The notes under the pieces: model-generated
Database searches by the model: none
What the model saw: only the letters and a program-made list of their open reading frames with translations
What the model was told of the DNA's origin: nothing
Source: Inquilinus limosus DSM 16000
GTDB lineage: Bacteria; Pseudomonadota; Alphaproteobacteria; DSM-16000; Inquilinaceae
Assembly: GCF_000423185.1 (NCBI RefSeq)
Contig: NZ_AUHM01000006.1
Span: 310,001 to 374,000, forward strand
Reading direction: 5' to 3'
Length of the DNA stretch: 64,000 nucleotides
In this document: piece by piece, positions 53,403 through 62,974 of the stretch
Position numbering within the stretch: position 1 is the stretch's first letter
Layout: the number at the start of each line of letters is the position of its first letter
Program-made: the position numbers and the translations under genes

Positions 53403-55354
53403 GCATGTCCAGCGCTTCCCTCGATACCGACGACCTCGCCGCGCCCTCCCGTGCCAGCCTCGACGAGGCGATCGGCCGCGGCGTCGGCGGGCTGCTCTGC
53501 CTGCAGCGGGAAGACGGCCACTGGGCCTTCATCCTCGAAGCCGATGCCACGATCCCGGCCGAATACATCCTGCTGAAGCACTTCCTCGGCGTTGTCGACC
53601 GGGAGAAGGAGGCGAAGCTGGCCGACTACATCCGCAGCATCCAGTCGGACACGCATGGCGGTTGGCCGCTGTGGCATGACGGGCCGTTCAACATCAGCGC
53701 CAGCGTGAAGGCCTATTTCGCGCTGAAGGCGGCGGGCGACGACCCGGACGCGCCGCACATGGCCCGCGCCCGCGCCGCCATCCTGGCCGCCGGCGGCGCC
53801 GCGCGGTCCAACGTCTTCACCCGCATCCTGCTGGCGCTGTTCGAGCAGGTGCCGTGGCGCGCCGTGCCGGTGATGCCGATGCAGATCATGGTGCTGCCCT
53901 CCTGGTTCCCGTTCCACCTGGACAAGGTGTCGTACTGGAGCCGCACGGTGATCGTGCCGCTGCTGGTGATCATGGCGAAGAAGCCGCGGCCGGCGAATCC
54001 GGGGGCGCTGTCGATCCAGGAGCTGATGGTCGAGCCGCCGGAGCAGGTGAAGAACTGGCATGTCCATGTCGACGGCACCTTCTGGGGCCGCTTCTTCCGC
54101 CGGCTGGACGGGGTGCTGCGGCCGGTCGAGCCGTTCTTCCCGCGGCGGCAGAAGTCGATCCGCAAGGCGGTAGAGTTCGTCACCGAGCGGCTGAACGGCG
54201 AGGACGGCCTCGGCGCCATCTACCCGGCCATGGCCAATGCCGTGATGATGTTCAAATGCCTGGGCTATCCGGACGACCATCCGGATCTGCAGATCGCCTG
54301 GGCCTCGGTCGAGAAGCTGGTCGACACGGTGGGCGGCGTCACCTACGCCCAGCCCTGCCTGTCGCCCGTCTGGGACACGGCGCTGACCGCGCACGCGCTG
54401 CTCGAATCCGACGAGCCGGAGGCGGTGGAGCGGGCCAAGCGCGGCCTCGACTGGCTGGTCCCGCGCCAGGTGCTGGACGTCAAGGGCGACTGGGCCGTGC
54501 GCCGGCCGGACGTCCGCCCGGGCGGCTGGGCCTTCCAATACGCCAACCCGCACTATCCGGACCTCGATGACACCGCGGTCGTGGTCATGGCCATGCACCG
54601 CGCCGACCCGGCCCGCTACCGCGAGGCGATCGACCGCGGGGTGGAATGGATCCTGGGGCTGCAGAGCAGCAATGGCGGCTGGGCGGCCTTCGAGGTCGAC
54701 AACACCTATCACTACCTCAACCACATCCCCTTCGCCGACCACGGCGCGCTGCTGGACCCGCCGACCTCGGACGTGACGGCGCGCTGCGTCAGCATGCTGG
54801 GCCAGCTGGGCCGGCGCATCGACGACCCGGCGGTGGCGCGGGCGGTGGAGTTCCTGCGCAAGGAACAGGAGGCCGACGGCTCCTGGTTCGGGCGCTGGGG
54901 CACCAACTACATCTACGGCACCTGGTCGGTGCTGTGCGCCCTCAACGCCATCGAGATCGACCCGCAGGAGCCGATGATCCGCCGCGCCGTCGACTGGCTG
55001 GTGTCGCAGCAGCGCGAGGATGGCGGCTGGGGCGAGTCCGGCGACAGCTACTATGAAGGCAAGCCGGAGATGACGCCGGCCACCAGCACGGCGTCGCAGA
55101 CCGCCTGGGCCGTGCTGGCGCTGATGGCGGCGGGCGAGGCCAAGCACCCGGCGGTCGCCCGCGGCATCGCCTGGCTGTCCTCGCATCAGCGCGAGGACGG
55201 GCTGTGGGACGAGCCGAGCTTCACCGCCGTCGGCTTCCCGCGCGTGTTCTACCTGCGCTACCACGGCTACCCGGCTTTCTTCCCGACCTGGGCGCTGTCC
55301 CGCTACCGCCGCCTGCGCGACAGTAACAGCGGCCGGGTCGAGGCCGGGATGTGA
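53399..55354 (+). CDS. shc: Squalene-hopene cyclase
   Basis: Monotopic membrane triterpene cyclase of 651 residues, the standard length, converting squalene to hopene. The protonating motif is DLDDTA near residue 388. Several QW repeats are readable (QREDGHWAFILEADATIPAE, QSSNGGWAAFEVDN, QEADGSWFGRWGTNYIYGTW, QREDGGWGESGDSYYEGKPE, TASQTAWAVLALMAAG). ATG at 53399 overlaps the hpnB stop. Also called hpnF. Confidence 0.97.
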   Translation: MSMSSASLDTDDLAAPSRASLDEAIGRGVGGLLCLQREDGHWAFILEADATIPAEYILLKHFLGVVDREKEAKLADYIRSIQSDTHGGWPLWHDGPFNISASVKAYFALKAAGDDPDAPHMARARAAILAAGGAARSNVFTRILLALFEQVPWRAVPVMPMQIMVLPSWFPFHLDKVSYWSRTVIVPLLVIMAKKPRPANPGALSIQELMVEPPEQVKNWHVHVDGTFWGRFFRRLDGVLRPVEPFFPRRQKSIRKAVEFVTERLNGEDGLGAIYPAMANAVMMFKCLGYPDDHPDLQIAWASVEKLVDTVGGVTYAQPCLSPVWDTALTAHALLESDEPEAVERAKRGLDWLVPRQVLDVKGDWAVRRPDVRPGGWAFQYANPHYPDLDDTAVVVMAMHRADPARYREAIDRGVEWILGLQSSNGGWAAFEVDNTYHYLNHIPFADHGALLDPPTSDVTARCVSMLGQLGRRIDDPAVARAVEFLRKEQEADGSWFGRWGTNYIYGTWSVLCALNAIEIDPQEPMIRRAVDWLVSQQREDGGWGESGDSYYEGKPEMTPATSTASQTAWAVLALMAAGEAKHPAVARGIAWLSSHQREDGLWDEPSFTAVGFPRVFYLRYHGYPAFFPTWALSRYRRLRDSNSGRVEAGM

Positions 55355-55370
55355 GGGGCGGCGCCGGCCC

Positions 55371-56027
55371 GTGCTCGGCATCCTGACCGGCCTCGCCAGG
55401 GAGGCGGAGATCGCGCGGCGGATCTCGCCGCTCGTCGCCTGCTCGGCCAGCGATCCGGCCCGGGCCGACGCTCTGGCGCGCGATCTGATCGGCCGGGGCG
55501 CCACCATCCTGCTCAGCTTCGGCATCGGCGGCGGGCTGGCGCCCGAGCTGTCGACGGGACGGCTGGTGATCGGCACTGCCGTCCGGACCGGCTCGGTGGC
55601 TTATCCCTGCGACGAGGATCTGGCGGTCCGGCTGGGGGTGGTCCTGCCCGATGCCCTGCGCGGGAACGTCTGGGGCGGCGACATCATCGTCGACACCGCC
55701 GCGGCCAAGGCGCGGCTGCACCGCGACAGCGGCGCCGTCATCGTCGATCTGGAGAGCGCCGCGGTCGCGATCGCCGCGGCGGAGGCGGGGCTGCCCTTCG
55801 GCGTGCTGCGCGCCGTGGCCGACCCGGCGGGGCACGGCCTGCCGCCGGCGGCGCTGGTCGGCCTCGATGCCGAGGGCCGGCCGGCGATCGGGCCGGTGCT
55901 GCGGGCCTTGGCCCGCAGCCCGGGTCAGCTTCCCGCGCTGATCCGCCTGGGCCGGCAGAGCGGCGCGGCGATGAAGGCGCTACTTGCCGCCGCCGGCCGC
56001 CTTGGCGACCTTGGGAGTGTGGCGTAG
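55371..56027 (+). CDS. hpnG: Hopanoid-associated phosphorylase/nucleosidase HpnG
   Basis: Nucleoside-phosphorylase-like enzyme of 218 residues that removes adenine from adenosylhopane. Landmarks: LGILTGLAREAEIARRISPL at the N-terminus, LLSFGIGGGLAPELSTGRLV, VDLESAAVAIAAAEAGLPFG (the purine-phosphorylase Glu segment) and LRAVADPAG with the catalytic Asp. The start is GTG at 55371, 16 bp after shc. The 3' end overlaps the convergent hpnH by 48 bp. Confidence 0.9.
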   Translation: MLGILTGLAREAEIARRISPLVACSASDPARADALARDLIGRGATILLSFGIGGGLAPELSTGRLVIGTAVRTGSVAYPCDEDLAVRLGVVLPDALRGNVWGGDIIVDTAAAKARLHRDSGAVIVDLESAAVAIAAAEAGLPFGVLRAVADPAGHGLPPAALVGLDAEGRPAIGPVLRALARSPGQLPALIRLGRQSGAAMKALLAAAGRLGDLGSVA

Positions 56028-57128
56028 CTTCTCCAGCGCCTTCTGGACATGGGAGGAGAACACGTACTCGGCCGGGCGCTGCCGGTCGAGCGGGATCTCC
56101 GGCGCCATCGGCCCGTCGGTGCGGATGCCGCGCAGGCCGACCAGGAAGGCCTTCAGCGGGTTGCGGAACATGTCCTTCACCGCGCTGGCCTCATAGCCGG
56201 AATGGACCATGCAGTCGGCGCACTTCTCATAGTTGCCGGTGCCGTACTTGTCCCAGTCCGTCTCCTCCATCAGCTCCTTGAAGCTCTGGGCGTAGCCTTC
56301 GCCGAGGAGGTAGCAGGGACGCTGCCAGCCGAAATAGGTGCGGGTCGGGTTGCCCCAGGGGGTGCAGTGGTACTGCTGGTTGCCGGCCAGGAAGTCGAGA
56401 AACATCGTCGACTGGCTGAACGACCAGCGCCGGCCCTTGTCGCCGCGCCTGAAGATCTCGCGGAACAGCTGCTTCGTCGTCTGGCGGGTCAGGAAGTGCT
56501 GCTGGTCCGGCGCGCGCTCATAGGCGTAGCCGGGCGACACCGTAATGGCGTCGACGCCCATCGCCTTGACGTCGTCGAAGAACCTCGCGACGCGCTCCGG
56601 ATCGGCGTTGTTGAACAGCGTGCAGTTGATGTTGACGCGGAAGCCGCGATCCTTGGCCGCCTTGATCGCCTTGACCGCGCGGTCGTAGACGCCGGTCTGG
56701 CACACCGACCGGTCGTGGTCCTCGCGGTCGCCGTCGAGATGGACGGACCAGATGAAGTAGGGATTCGGCTTGTACTGATCGAGCTTCTTCTCCATCAGCA
56801 GCGCGTTGGTGCACAGGTAGACGTATTTCTTGCGGGCGATGATGCCCTGCACCACCTCCGCCATCTCCTTGTGCAGCAGCGGCTCGCCGCCGGCGATCGA
56901 GACCACCGGCGCGCCGCAATCGTCCACCGCCTGCAGGCACTCGGCGACTGACAGGCGCTGGTTCAGGATCTCGTCCGGGTAGTCGATCTTGCCGCATCCG
57001 GCGCAGGCCAGGTTGCAGCGGAACAGCGGTTCCAGCATGAGCACCATCGGGTACCGCTTGGTCCCCATCAGATGGTTCTTCAGGAGGTAAGCGCCGATAC
57101 GGATCTGCTGTTGAAGCGGGATACCCAT
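55980..57128 (-). CDS. hpnH: Adenosylhopane synthase HpnH (radical SAM)
   Basis: Radical SAM enzyme of 382 residues joining hopene to the 5'-deoxyadenosyl group, the first step of hopanoid side-chain extension. The iron-sulfur cluster motif CNLACAGCGK (Cys 38, 42, 45) is intact, with VSIAGGEPLLHKEMAEVVQG following. C-terminal Cys residues occur in NYEKCADCMVHSGYE. The N-terminus (MGIPLQQQIRIGAYLLKNHL) is typical. ATG at 57128. Lies 48 bp downstream of ispH on the same strand and may be cotranscribed with it. Confidence 0.95.
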   Translation of the reverse strand: MGIPLQQQIRIGAYLLKNHLMGTKRYPMVLMLEPLFRCNLACAGCGKIDYPDEILNQRLSVAECLQAVDDCGAPVVSIAGGEPLLHKEMAEVVQGIIARKKYVYLCTNALLMEKKLDQYKPNPYFIWSVHLDGDREDHDRSVCQTGVYDRAVKAIKAAKDRGFRVNINCTLFNNADPERVARFFDDVKAMGVDAITVSPGYAYERAPDQQHFLTRQTTKQLFREIFRRGDKGRRWSFSQSTMFLDFLAGNQQYHCTPWGNPTRTYFGWQRPCYLLGEGYAQSFKELMEETDWDKYGTGNYEKCADCMVHSGYEASAVKDMFRNPLKAFLVGLRGIRTDGPMAPEIPLDRQRPAEYVFSSHVQKALEKLRHTPKVAKAAGGGK

Positions 57129-57176
57129 GGGACCTTCACGTGACTGTCGGCCGAAAACCGAGCCAAACGGTGCTTG

Positions 57177-58115
57177 CTACTCGGCTGGCACCGGCGCGGT
57201 CAATTGGGAGGGAAGGCGGAAGCGGATATTCTCATCGACGCCCTGCAGGGTCGAGACCTCGACCTCGCCATAACGTCGCAGGGCCTCGACCAGCTCCTGC
57301 ACCAGGCTGTCGGGGGCGGAGGCGCCGGCGGTGATGCCGACCGCCTGCTTGCCCTCGAGCCAGGTCGGGTCCAGCGCCGAGGCGTCGTCGATCAGGTAGC
57401 TCGGCACGCCGAGCTCGGCCCCGATCTCGCGCAGCCGGTTCGAGTTCGAGCTGTTCTTGGCGCCGACGACAAGGATGACGTCGACGACCTGCGCCAGCTC
57501 CCGCACCGCGCGCTGGCGATTCTGGGTGGCGTAGCAGATGTCCTTGGTGTCCGGGCCGACGATGGCCGGGAACCTGGCCTTCAGCGCATCGATCACCGCC
57601 TTGGTGTCGTCGACGCTGAGCGTGGTCTGGGTGATGTAGGACACGCGCTCCGGATCCGGCACTTCGAGCGTCGCGACGTCCTCCACCGTCGAGATCAGGG
57701 TGACGCCGCCCGGGATCTGGCCGGTGGTGCCCTCGACCTCGGCATGGCCGGCATGGCCGATCAGGATGACCGTACGGTCCTGGGCCGCGTATTTGCGCCC
57801 CTCGATATGCACCTTCGACACCAGCGGGCAGGTCGCGTCGATCACCTGCAGGCCGCGCTGCTCCGCATCCTCCTCGACCGATCGGGCGACACCATGCGCG
57901 CTGAAGATCGTGATGCTGCCCGGCGGCACCTCGTCCAGCTCGTCGACGAATTTCGCGCCCTTCGCCCGCAGGCTCTCGACCACGTGCCGGTTGTGCACGA
58001 TCTCGTGCCGCACATAGACGGGAGGGCCAAAAATCTCCAACGCCCGCTCGACGATCTCGATCGCCCGCTCGACGCCGGCGCAAAAGCCTCGCGGCTGGGC
58101 CAAGATGATCCGCAT
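57177..58115 (-). CDS. ispH: 4-hydroxy-3-methylbut-2-enyl diphosphate reductase IspH
   Basis: Last enzyme of the MEP isoprenoid pathway, 312 residues, making IPP and DMAPP for squalene. The three cluster cysteines lie in [14 protein letters not shown] (Cys 12), [12 protein letters not shown] and [14 protein letters not shown]. The conserved [13 protein letters not shown] and [14 protein letters not shown] are present. ATG at 58115. Placed with hpnH in a hopanoid locus, which ties precursor supply to hopanoid synthesis. Confidence 0.97.
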   Translation of the reverse strand: MRIILAQPRGFCAGVERAIEIVERALEIFGPPVYVRHEIVHNRHVVESLRAKGAKFVDELDEVPPGSITIFSAHGVARSVEEDAEQRGLQVIDATCPLVSKVHIEGRKYAAQDRTVILIGHAGHAEVEGTTGQIPGGVTLISTVEDVATLEVPDPERVSYITQTTLSVDDTKAVIDALKARFPAIVGPDTKDICYATQNRQRAVRELAQVVDVILVVGAKNSSNSNRLREIGAELGVPSYLIDDASALDPTWLEGKQAVGITAGASAPDSLVQELVEALRRYGEVEVSTLQGVDENIRFRLPSQLTAPVPAE

Positions 58116-58200
58116 TCCGCACCTTTGTTCTGGCTGAGCGCTGGCGGTCGCCAGAGTGAATCACTCTCAATTTGGACCATACAACGCGACAACTTTGCGT

Positions 58201-58214
58201 GTCACTAAGGTGAC
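58201..58214. promoter_or_regulatory. Inverted repeat in the ispH-hpnM divergent spacer
   Basis: GTCAC-TAAG-GTGAC is a perfect inverted repeat about 86 bp upstream of ispH and 204 bp upstream of hpnM. The same spacer (58116-58417) holds an AT-rich stretch near 58240-58265 but no gene or clear promoter. The binding protein is unknown. Confidence 0.35.
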
Positions 58215-58417
58215 CGCAGTGATCTGTGTCACAACAGGTTCCTGATATTTATCAAATTGTATGCATCGGCGGATATGCTTGCCCGCCCGAGGATTTCCGC
58301 AGCCCGGTCGTGCGGAACCTCTCGGCAAAGGGACGGGTTGAAGCCATCATGGGGAGACCACGCCGCGTCGCGGAGCCGAACGGCGACGACCCAATGTTCC
58401 GAATCGGAAGAGACATC

Positions 58418-59038
58418 ATGCGCTCGCCTGCCTTTCACCGCCTTGTCCTGACCCTGGCGCTGCTGCTGCCGTTGCCTTTCGTCACGACGGCCGCGTCCGC
58501 GGCCGAGCCGCGCCAGGTCGTCGAGACGCTCGACGCCGCCCTTCTCGACGTCATGAAGAACGCCGATTCGCTGGGCTTCCGCGGGCGTTACCAGAAGCTC
58601 GAGCCGGTGCTCGACCGGGTGTTCAATCTGCCTTTGATGGCGCGCATCGCCGTCGGCCCGGACTGGTCGACGCTGAACGCGAGCCAGCAGCAGAAGGTGA
58701 CGGACGCCTTCCGCCGCTTCAGCATCACCACCTACGCCGCCCGCTTCGACGGCTACGGCGGCGAAAGCTTCCAGGCCGAGAACGCCAAGCCGGTCAGTGG
58801 CGGCGACCAGGTGGTCAACACCACGCTGGTGCGGCCCAGCGGGGCCCCGGTGCTGCTGAACTACCGGCTGCGGGCTGCCGGTGGGAACTGGCAGATCATC
58901 GACGTCTATCTGAACGGCACGATCAGCCAGCTCGCCAACTACCGGTCCGAGTTCGGCGCGACCCTGCGCAACGGCGGCGGCGACGCGCTGATCAAGCTGA
59001 TCGAAGGCAAGATCGCCGAGCTGACGCCGCGCCGGTAG
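58418..59038 (+). CDS. hpnM: HpnM, MlaC-like hopanoid-associated periplasmic lipid-binding protein
   Basis: Exported MlaC/Ttg2D-type protein of 206 residues. A signal peptide (LALLLPLPFVTTAASAA) is followed by the MlaC-like domain (VVETLDAALLDVMKNADSLG, FRGRYQKLEPVLDRVFNLPL, FRRFSITTYAARFDGYGGES, LRAAGGNWQIIDVYLNGTIS). HpnM proteins are the hopanoid-cluster branch of MlaC and probably carry lipids across the periplasm. ATG at 58418 has GGAAGAG upstream. ATG 58394 and 58349 are in-frame alternatives. Convergent with the MlaA-like gene. Confidence 0.88.
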   Translation: MRSPAFHRLVLTLALLLPLPFVTTAASAAEPRQVVETLDAALLDVMKNADSLGFRGRYQKLEPVLDRVFNLPLMARIAVGPDWSTLNASQQQKVTDAFRRFSITTYAARFDGYGGESFQAENAKPVSGGDQVVNTTLVRPSGAPVLLNYRLRAAGGNWQIIDVYLNGTISQLANYRSEFGATLRNGGGDALIKLIEGKIAELTPRR

Positions 59039-59084
59039 TCACGGGACGGCCGGCGGAGGCATCGCCACCGCCGGCCGGCCGATC

Positions 59085-59942
59085 TCAGGGAATATCCGGC
59101 AGCTGCGACTCCGGGATGTCGCCAGCGGCCCCTGGGGTCGGCGCGGCGGCGCCGGCCGGACCGGCCGCGGCGGGGTCGGTATAGAGATCGCCGCCCGACG
59201 GAGCTTGGCCGCCGCTGAGTTCGGCCTGCCGGTACTGCCGGAACACGCTGCGCAGCGTCGCGTAATAGTCGACCGAGTTGCGCTCCAGCTCGTCCGTGGC
59301 GTCGACCGTGCGCGACCGCACGTCGACACCCCTGAACACGAACATGCCGACGCTGGCCTCGGTCGGGATGTCGACGATGTAGCCCCACGGGCTGCTGACC
59401 GTGTCGACCGCGAAGCCGACCGTGTCGCGGGGGTTGGAAGGGCCGAGCAGGGGCAGCATCAGGTACGGGCCTTCGCCGATCCCCCACTTGTACAGGGTCG
59501 CGCCGAAGTCGCCGGCCTGCTGCCGGACCACGCCGCGCGGCGTGGCCACGTCGAAGAAGCCGCCGAGGCCGAAGGTCGAGTTCGCCATGAAGCGCAGCAG
59601 CGTCTTGATCGCGGCGATCGGTTCGCCCTGCAGCACCTTGTTCAGGAAGATCACCGGCTCGCCGAAGTTCTGCAGCGCGTTGTGCAGGCCGTCGCGGGCG
59701 AATTCGGGCACGACGTCGCGATAGGCGAGCGCCACCGGGCGGATCGCATTCTTGTCGACGGCCTGGTTGAAGTCGAAGATCGCCCGGTTCATCGGCTCGA
59801 GCGGATCGTTGATCCGGTCGAACTCGGCCCGCTGCGCCGGGTCGGTCGGCGGCGTGGCGCATCCGCTCAGTGCGGTGGCGGCGAGAAGCGCAGCCATGCC
59901 GAGGGCGAGAGGGCGAAAGGATCCACGTGAGCGCAACGGCAT
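59085..59942 (-). CDS. MlaA/VacJ-family outer-membrane lipoprotein
   Basis: Lipoprotein of 285 residues (lipobox LSGC near residue 27). MlaA features are clear: DPLEPMNRAIFDFNQAVDK, VPEFARDGLHNALQNFGEPV, FGLGGFFDVATPRGV, YKWGIGEGPYLMLPLLGPSN and PRDTVGFAVD. In E. coli MlaA extracts mislocalised phospholipids from the outer leaflet and hands them to MlaC. Here it lies between the MlaC-like hpnM and the transporter hpnN, suggesting a dedicated hopanoid or phospholipid route. It has a disordered Pro/Ala/Gly-rich C-terminal tail. ATG at 59942. Confidence 0.92.
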   Translation of the reverse strand: MPLRSRGSFRPLALGMAALLAATALSGCATPPTDPAQRAEFDRINDPLEPMNRAIFDFNQAVDKNAIRPVALAYRDVVPEFARDGLHNALQNFGEPVIFLNKVLQGEPIAAIKTLLRFMANSTFGLGGFFDVATPRGVVRQQAGDFGATLYKWGIGEGPYLMLPLLGPSNPRDTVGFAVDTVSSPWGYIVDIPTEASVGMFVFRGVDVRSRTVDATDELERNSVDYYATLRSVFRQYRQAELSGGQAPSGGDLYTDPAAAGPAGAAAPTPGAAGDIPESQLPDIP

Positions 59943-60254
59943 GTCCGGTCCGATCCGTAAAACCGAAAGTCTGTGATCTTGGCCCGCCGGAGATCGGCGG
60001 CTTGGCACGTTCCCGGCACGGTTGGGTTCGATCCGAACCGCGGCGGAGAAGAAAGTCAGAATGCGAACATTATCCTGCGGCCTGTGCGGCAACAACCACC
60101 TGACGAAAAACTTTGTTCCCCTTCCGTCAGGCCGCATCGTATTGGGCGCCGGACCCGGGCGCCGACCGGGGCCGCACCGTTGCGGCCGGGTGAGACTAGC
60201 CGCATCCGGCCGGACCGTCACCGATCCTGAGCCGGACGCTCCGTGAAGCCTGCT
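59943..60254. other. Intergenic region between the MlaA-like gene and hpnN
   Basis: 312 bp with no supported gene. It should hold the promoter of the MlaA-like gene. At its right end a hairpin with perfect 8 bp arms (CGTGAAGC, CT, GCTTCACG at 60242-60259) spans the hpnN stop codon. It lacks a T-run and is not a clear terminator. A GC-rich palindromic stretch occurs near 60147-60170. Confidence 0.5.
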
Positions 60255-62879
60255 TCACGATCGGGCCGGATGACGGCGCTGCAATGGCGCAGGCGGGCCG
60301 AGCAATGCCGGCATGAACACCAGCACGGCGAACAGGGTGAACAGCAGCTCGATCGTCAGCAGCTCGCCCATGCCCGCCGTGCCGGGATGGGGCGACAGCC
60401 ACAGGGCGCCGAAGGCCGAGCCGGTGGTGAGCGCGCTGAACACGACGGCGCGGGTGGTGCTGGACTGCAGCGGCTCGCCGCGCCTGGCGCGCCAGTTCAC
60501 CACGAAATAGATGTCGAAAGCGACGCCGACGCCGAGCAGCAGCGGCAGGGCGATGATGTTGGCGAAGTTGATCGGCAGGCCGATGACGACGGTGGCGGCC
60601 AGGGTCAGCAGCCCGGCCAGAAGCAGCGGCACCAGCGCCATCACGACGTCGATCAGCCGGCGCAGGGTGACGGCCAGCAGCACTGCGATCATGATCGTCG
60701 CCAGGATGCCGGCGGTGATGAAGGCGCCGACGATGGTGCGGCTCGATTCCTGGATCGTCACCGCGGTGCCGGTGGCGTGCGGCGCCACCTTGCGGACGGC
60801 GTCGACGAAGCGCTCCATCACCGTGTTGTCGGTGGCGTCGCCGGACGGGAACACCTGCAGCCTGGCCTGGCCGCTCGGGGCGACCCAGCTCTCCCGCAGC
60901 TCCTGCGGCAGGTCGGCCTGGGTCACCGGCTGGGCCGAAAGCATCAACCGCAGCCGGTCCAGCGTCGCCGGCAGCGATGCCAGCAGCGCCTCGCTCACCC
61001 GCGCCAGGGTCGCGGCATCGGCCTTGGACAGCCGCTCCAGCCCGTCCGCGAGGCGGCGCTCGGGGCTGTCCGGTTCGGGCGCGATCTGGCGCAGCGTCGC
61101 CGCGGTTCGGGCGGCCGCGGCGCGCACCGCGTCGTCCGGCGGCGGGTTCTCGGTTTCCGGCACGTCCAGGGTCGGGCCGACCAGCAGGGCGAGGTCGGAC
61201 AGGATCGCCAGCTTCGCCTCCTGGTCCGTCGGCACGAAGCTGTTCAGCGACAGCACGGTGCCGACCTCCGGCAGCGCCTCCAGCTTCGGCGTCAGCGCTG
61301 CCGCCTCCTCCACCGAGGAAGTCAGGATCTCGATGGTGTTCGCGGTGGTCAGCGGATCGCGCATCAGCTCAAGCATGGTCGAGACCGACTCGGTGCGCGG
61401 ATCCATCAGGTTCAGCGGATTGAAATCGAAGCTCAGGCGCGGCATCAGTGCCAGCGCCCCCAGCGCCAGCACCCCGGCGCCGGCCAGCACCCAGCGCCGG
61501 CGCACCAGCAGGAAGCGGTCGACGGGCGCCAGCGCCTTCCAGCCGACCTCCTCCCGCTCGGCCCGGACCGGCAGCACCGCGAGCAGGGCCGGCAGCAGGG
61601 TCAGGTTCAGCGCCACCGCGATCAGCATGCCGGCGCCGGCGACCAGCCCGAGCTCGGATACGCCGCGATAGGCGGTCGGCAGGAAGGCGAAGAAGCCGCT
61701 GGCGGCGGCCAGCGCGGCCAGCACCAGGGCGCCGCCCATCCGGCGGATGGCGGCGGCGGTGGCCGTCTGGATACCGGGGGTCGTGACGCGTTTGGCCCGC
61801 ACCGCGACGCAGAGCTGGACGCCGAAATCGACGGCGATGCCGACGAACAGGACGGCGAAGGCGACCGAGATCAGGTTCAGGGCGCCCACGGTCAGCGCCG
61901 CGAAGGCGGCGGTCACCAGGAGGCCGACCAGCATCGTGATCATGATCGCCCCGGTCATGGTGAGCGAGCGCAGGCCGAGCAGCAGCAGGCCCAGGACCAG
62001 GATGACCGAGAGCGTGGTCGACAGGCCGATGCCCTCGCTGACCGTGGAAAACTGGTCGTCGTTCAGCGGGATGTTGCCGGTCTGCCGCACCCGGACGCCG
62101 TAGTCCGGGGTCAGGTGCAGCCGCTCCGCCGTTGCGCGGACGAAGTCGGTGGCCTTCTTCCCGGGCTCGAGCGCGCCGTAGTCCAGCACCGGCTGGGCCA
62201 GCACGAAACGGCGCAGGGCCCGCGGCGACGGCGGGGCGGAGGACAGGAGCGACTGCCAGGACAGCGGCTGTACGACGTGGTCGGAAGCCAGGTTGGCGTC
62301 GATCGTCGCCGCCATCCGGGTGAAGGCCGGCTGCATCCGCGACCGCTCCGCCTGGCCGGTCTGCACCCCCTGCAGGGCCAGGTCGACCACGCCGAGCAGC
62401 CCGCGCAGGCTCGGATCGGCGGCGAGGCCGCCGAGCAGCGGCTGGGCGGCGATGACGTCCTCCGCCGTCTGGCGCAGCTCGTCCACGGAGAGGAACAGGA
62501 TGCCGTTGCGGTCGAAGTACGGACCGCCGTCCGGCCGGCGGACGCTCTTGAACAGCGACGGCTCCGCCGCCAGCGCCGTGGCCAGCTGCGCCGCCGCGGA
62601 GTCCGCCAGCTCCGGCGTCTGACCGTCGACGACGATCGCCAGCACATCGATGTTCTGCGGAAAGGCGCGGTCCAACGCGGCATTGTCCTGCTGCCACGGC
62701 AGGTTCGGGTCGAGCAGCGCGTCGGTATCGGTGTTGATCGACAGGTATCGGGTCACCGCCAGCACGGCGCAGACCGACAGGACCACGGCGGCGCCGATCA
62801 CCCACAGGGCACGGCGCTGGCAGAAGGCGCCGAGACGGATCAGGGCGACGGTCAGGGACGGATTGGGATCAGAAGCCAC
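60255..62879 (-). CDS. hpnN: Hopanoid transporter HpnN (RND/MMPL superfamily)
   Basis: Inner-membrane RND-type exporter of 874 residues that carries hopanoids towards the outer membrane. About twelve spans in two repeats, each with a large periplasmic domain. Landmarks: SINTDTDALLDPNLPWQQDN, NAALD, VLFVGIAVDFGVQLCVAVRA in the first half and LPLLLGVGVAFDIYFVVNWR in the second (the GxxxDF/Y proton-relay helices). GTG at 62879 is used; the family N-terminus fits. Length matches known HpnN. Confidence 0.94.
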   Translation of the reverse strand: MASDPNPSLTVALIRLGAFCQRRALWVIGAAVVLSVCAVLAVTRYLSINTDTDALLDPNLPWQQDNAALDRAFPQNIDVLAIVVDGQTPELADSAAAQLATALAAEPSLFKSVRRPDGGPYFDRNGILFLSVDELRQTAEDVIAAQPLLGGLAADPSLRGLLGVVDLALQGVQTGQAERSRMQPAFTRMAATIDANLASDHVVQPLSWQSLLSSAPPSPRALRRFVLAQPVLDYGALEPGKKATDFVRATAERLHLTPDYGVRVRQTGNIPLNDDQFSTVSEGIGLSTTLSVILVLGLLLLGLRSLTMTGAIMITMLVGLLVTAAFAALTVGALNLISVAFAVLFVGIAVDFGVQLCVAVRAKRVTTPGIQTATAAAIRRMGGALVLAALAAASGFFAFLPTAYRGVSELGLVAGAGMLIAVALNLTLLPALLAVLPVRAEREEVGWKALAPVDRFLLVRRRWVLAGAGVLALGALALMPRLSFDFNPLNLMDPRTESVSTMLELMRDPLTTANTIEILTSSVEEAAALTPKLEALPEVGTVLSLNSFVPTDQEAKLAILSDLALLVGPTLDVPETENPPPDDAVRAAAARTAATLRQIAPEPDSPERRLADGLERLSKADAATLARVSEALLASLPATLDRLRLMLSAQPVTQADLPQELRESWVAPSGQARLQVFPSGDATDNTVMERFVDAVRKVAPHATGTAVTIQESSRTIVGAFITAGILATIMIAVLLAVTLRRLIDVVMALVPLLLAGLLTLAATVVIGLPINFANIIALPLLLGVGVAFDIYFVVNWRARRGEPLQSSTTRAVVFSALTTGSAFGALWLSPHPGTAGMGELLTIELLFTLFAVLVFMPALLGPPAPLQRRHPARS

Positions 62880-62974
62880 GCGGTCCGCTTTGCGATGTTG
62901 AAGGATCGGCAGGCGGGCGGTGTTTTAGCCTGCTTCACCGATGGGAGAAAGCCATCCGATGCTTCGGGGCGATT

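Noticed and set aside
58226-58260. CRP/FNR-like half-sites (TGTGTCACAACA) upstream of hpnM
   Set aside because: The two halves do not form the required symmetric 14-16 bp site, and the match is no better than chance.
60242-60259. Hairpin across the hpnN stop as a rho-independent terminator
   Set aside because: Arms are perfect but the loop is only 2 nt, and no T-run follows on either strand.
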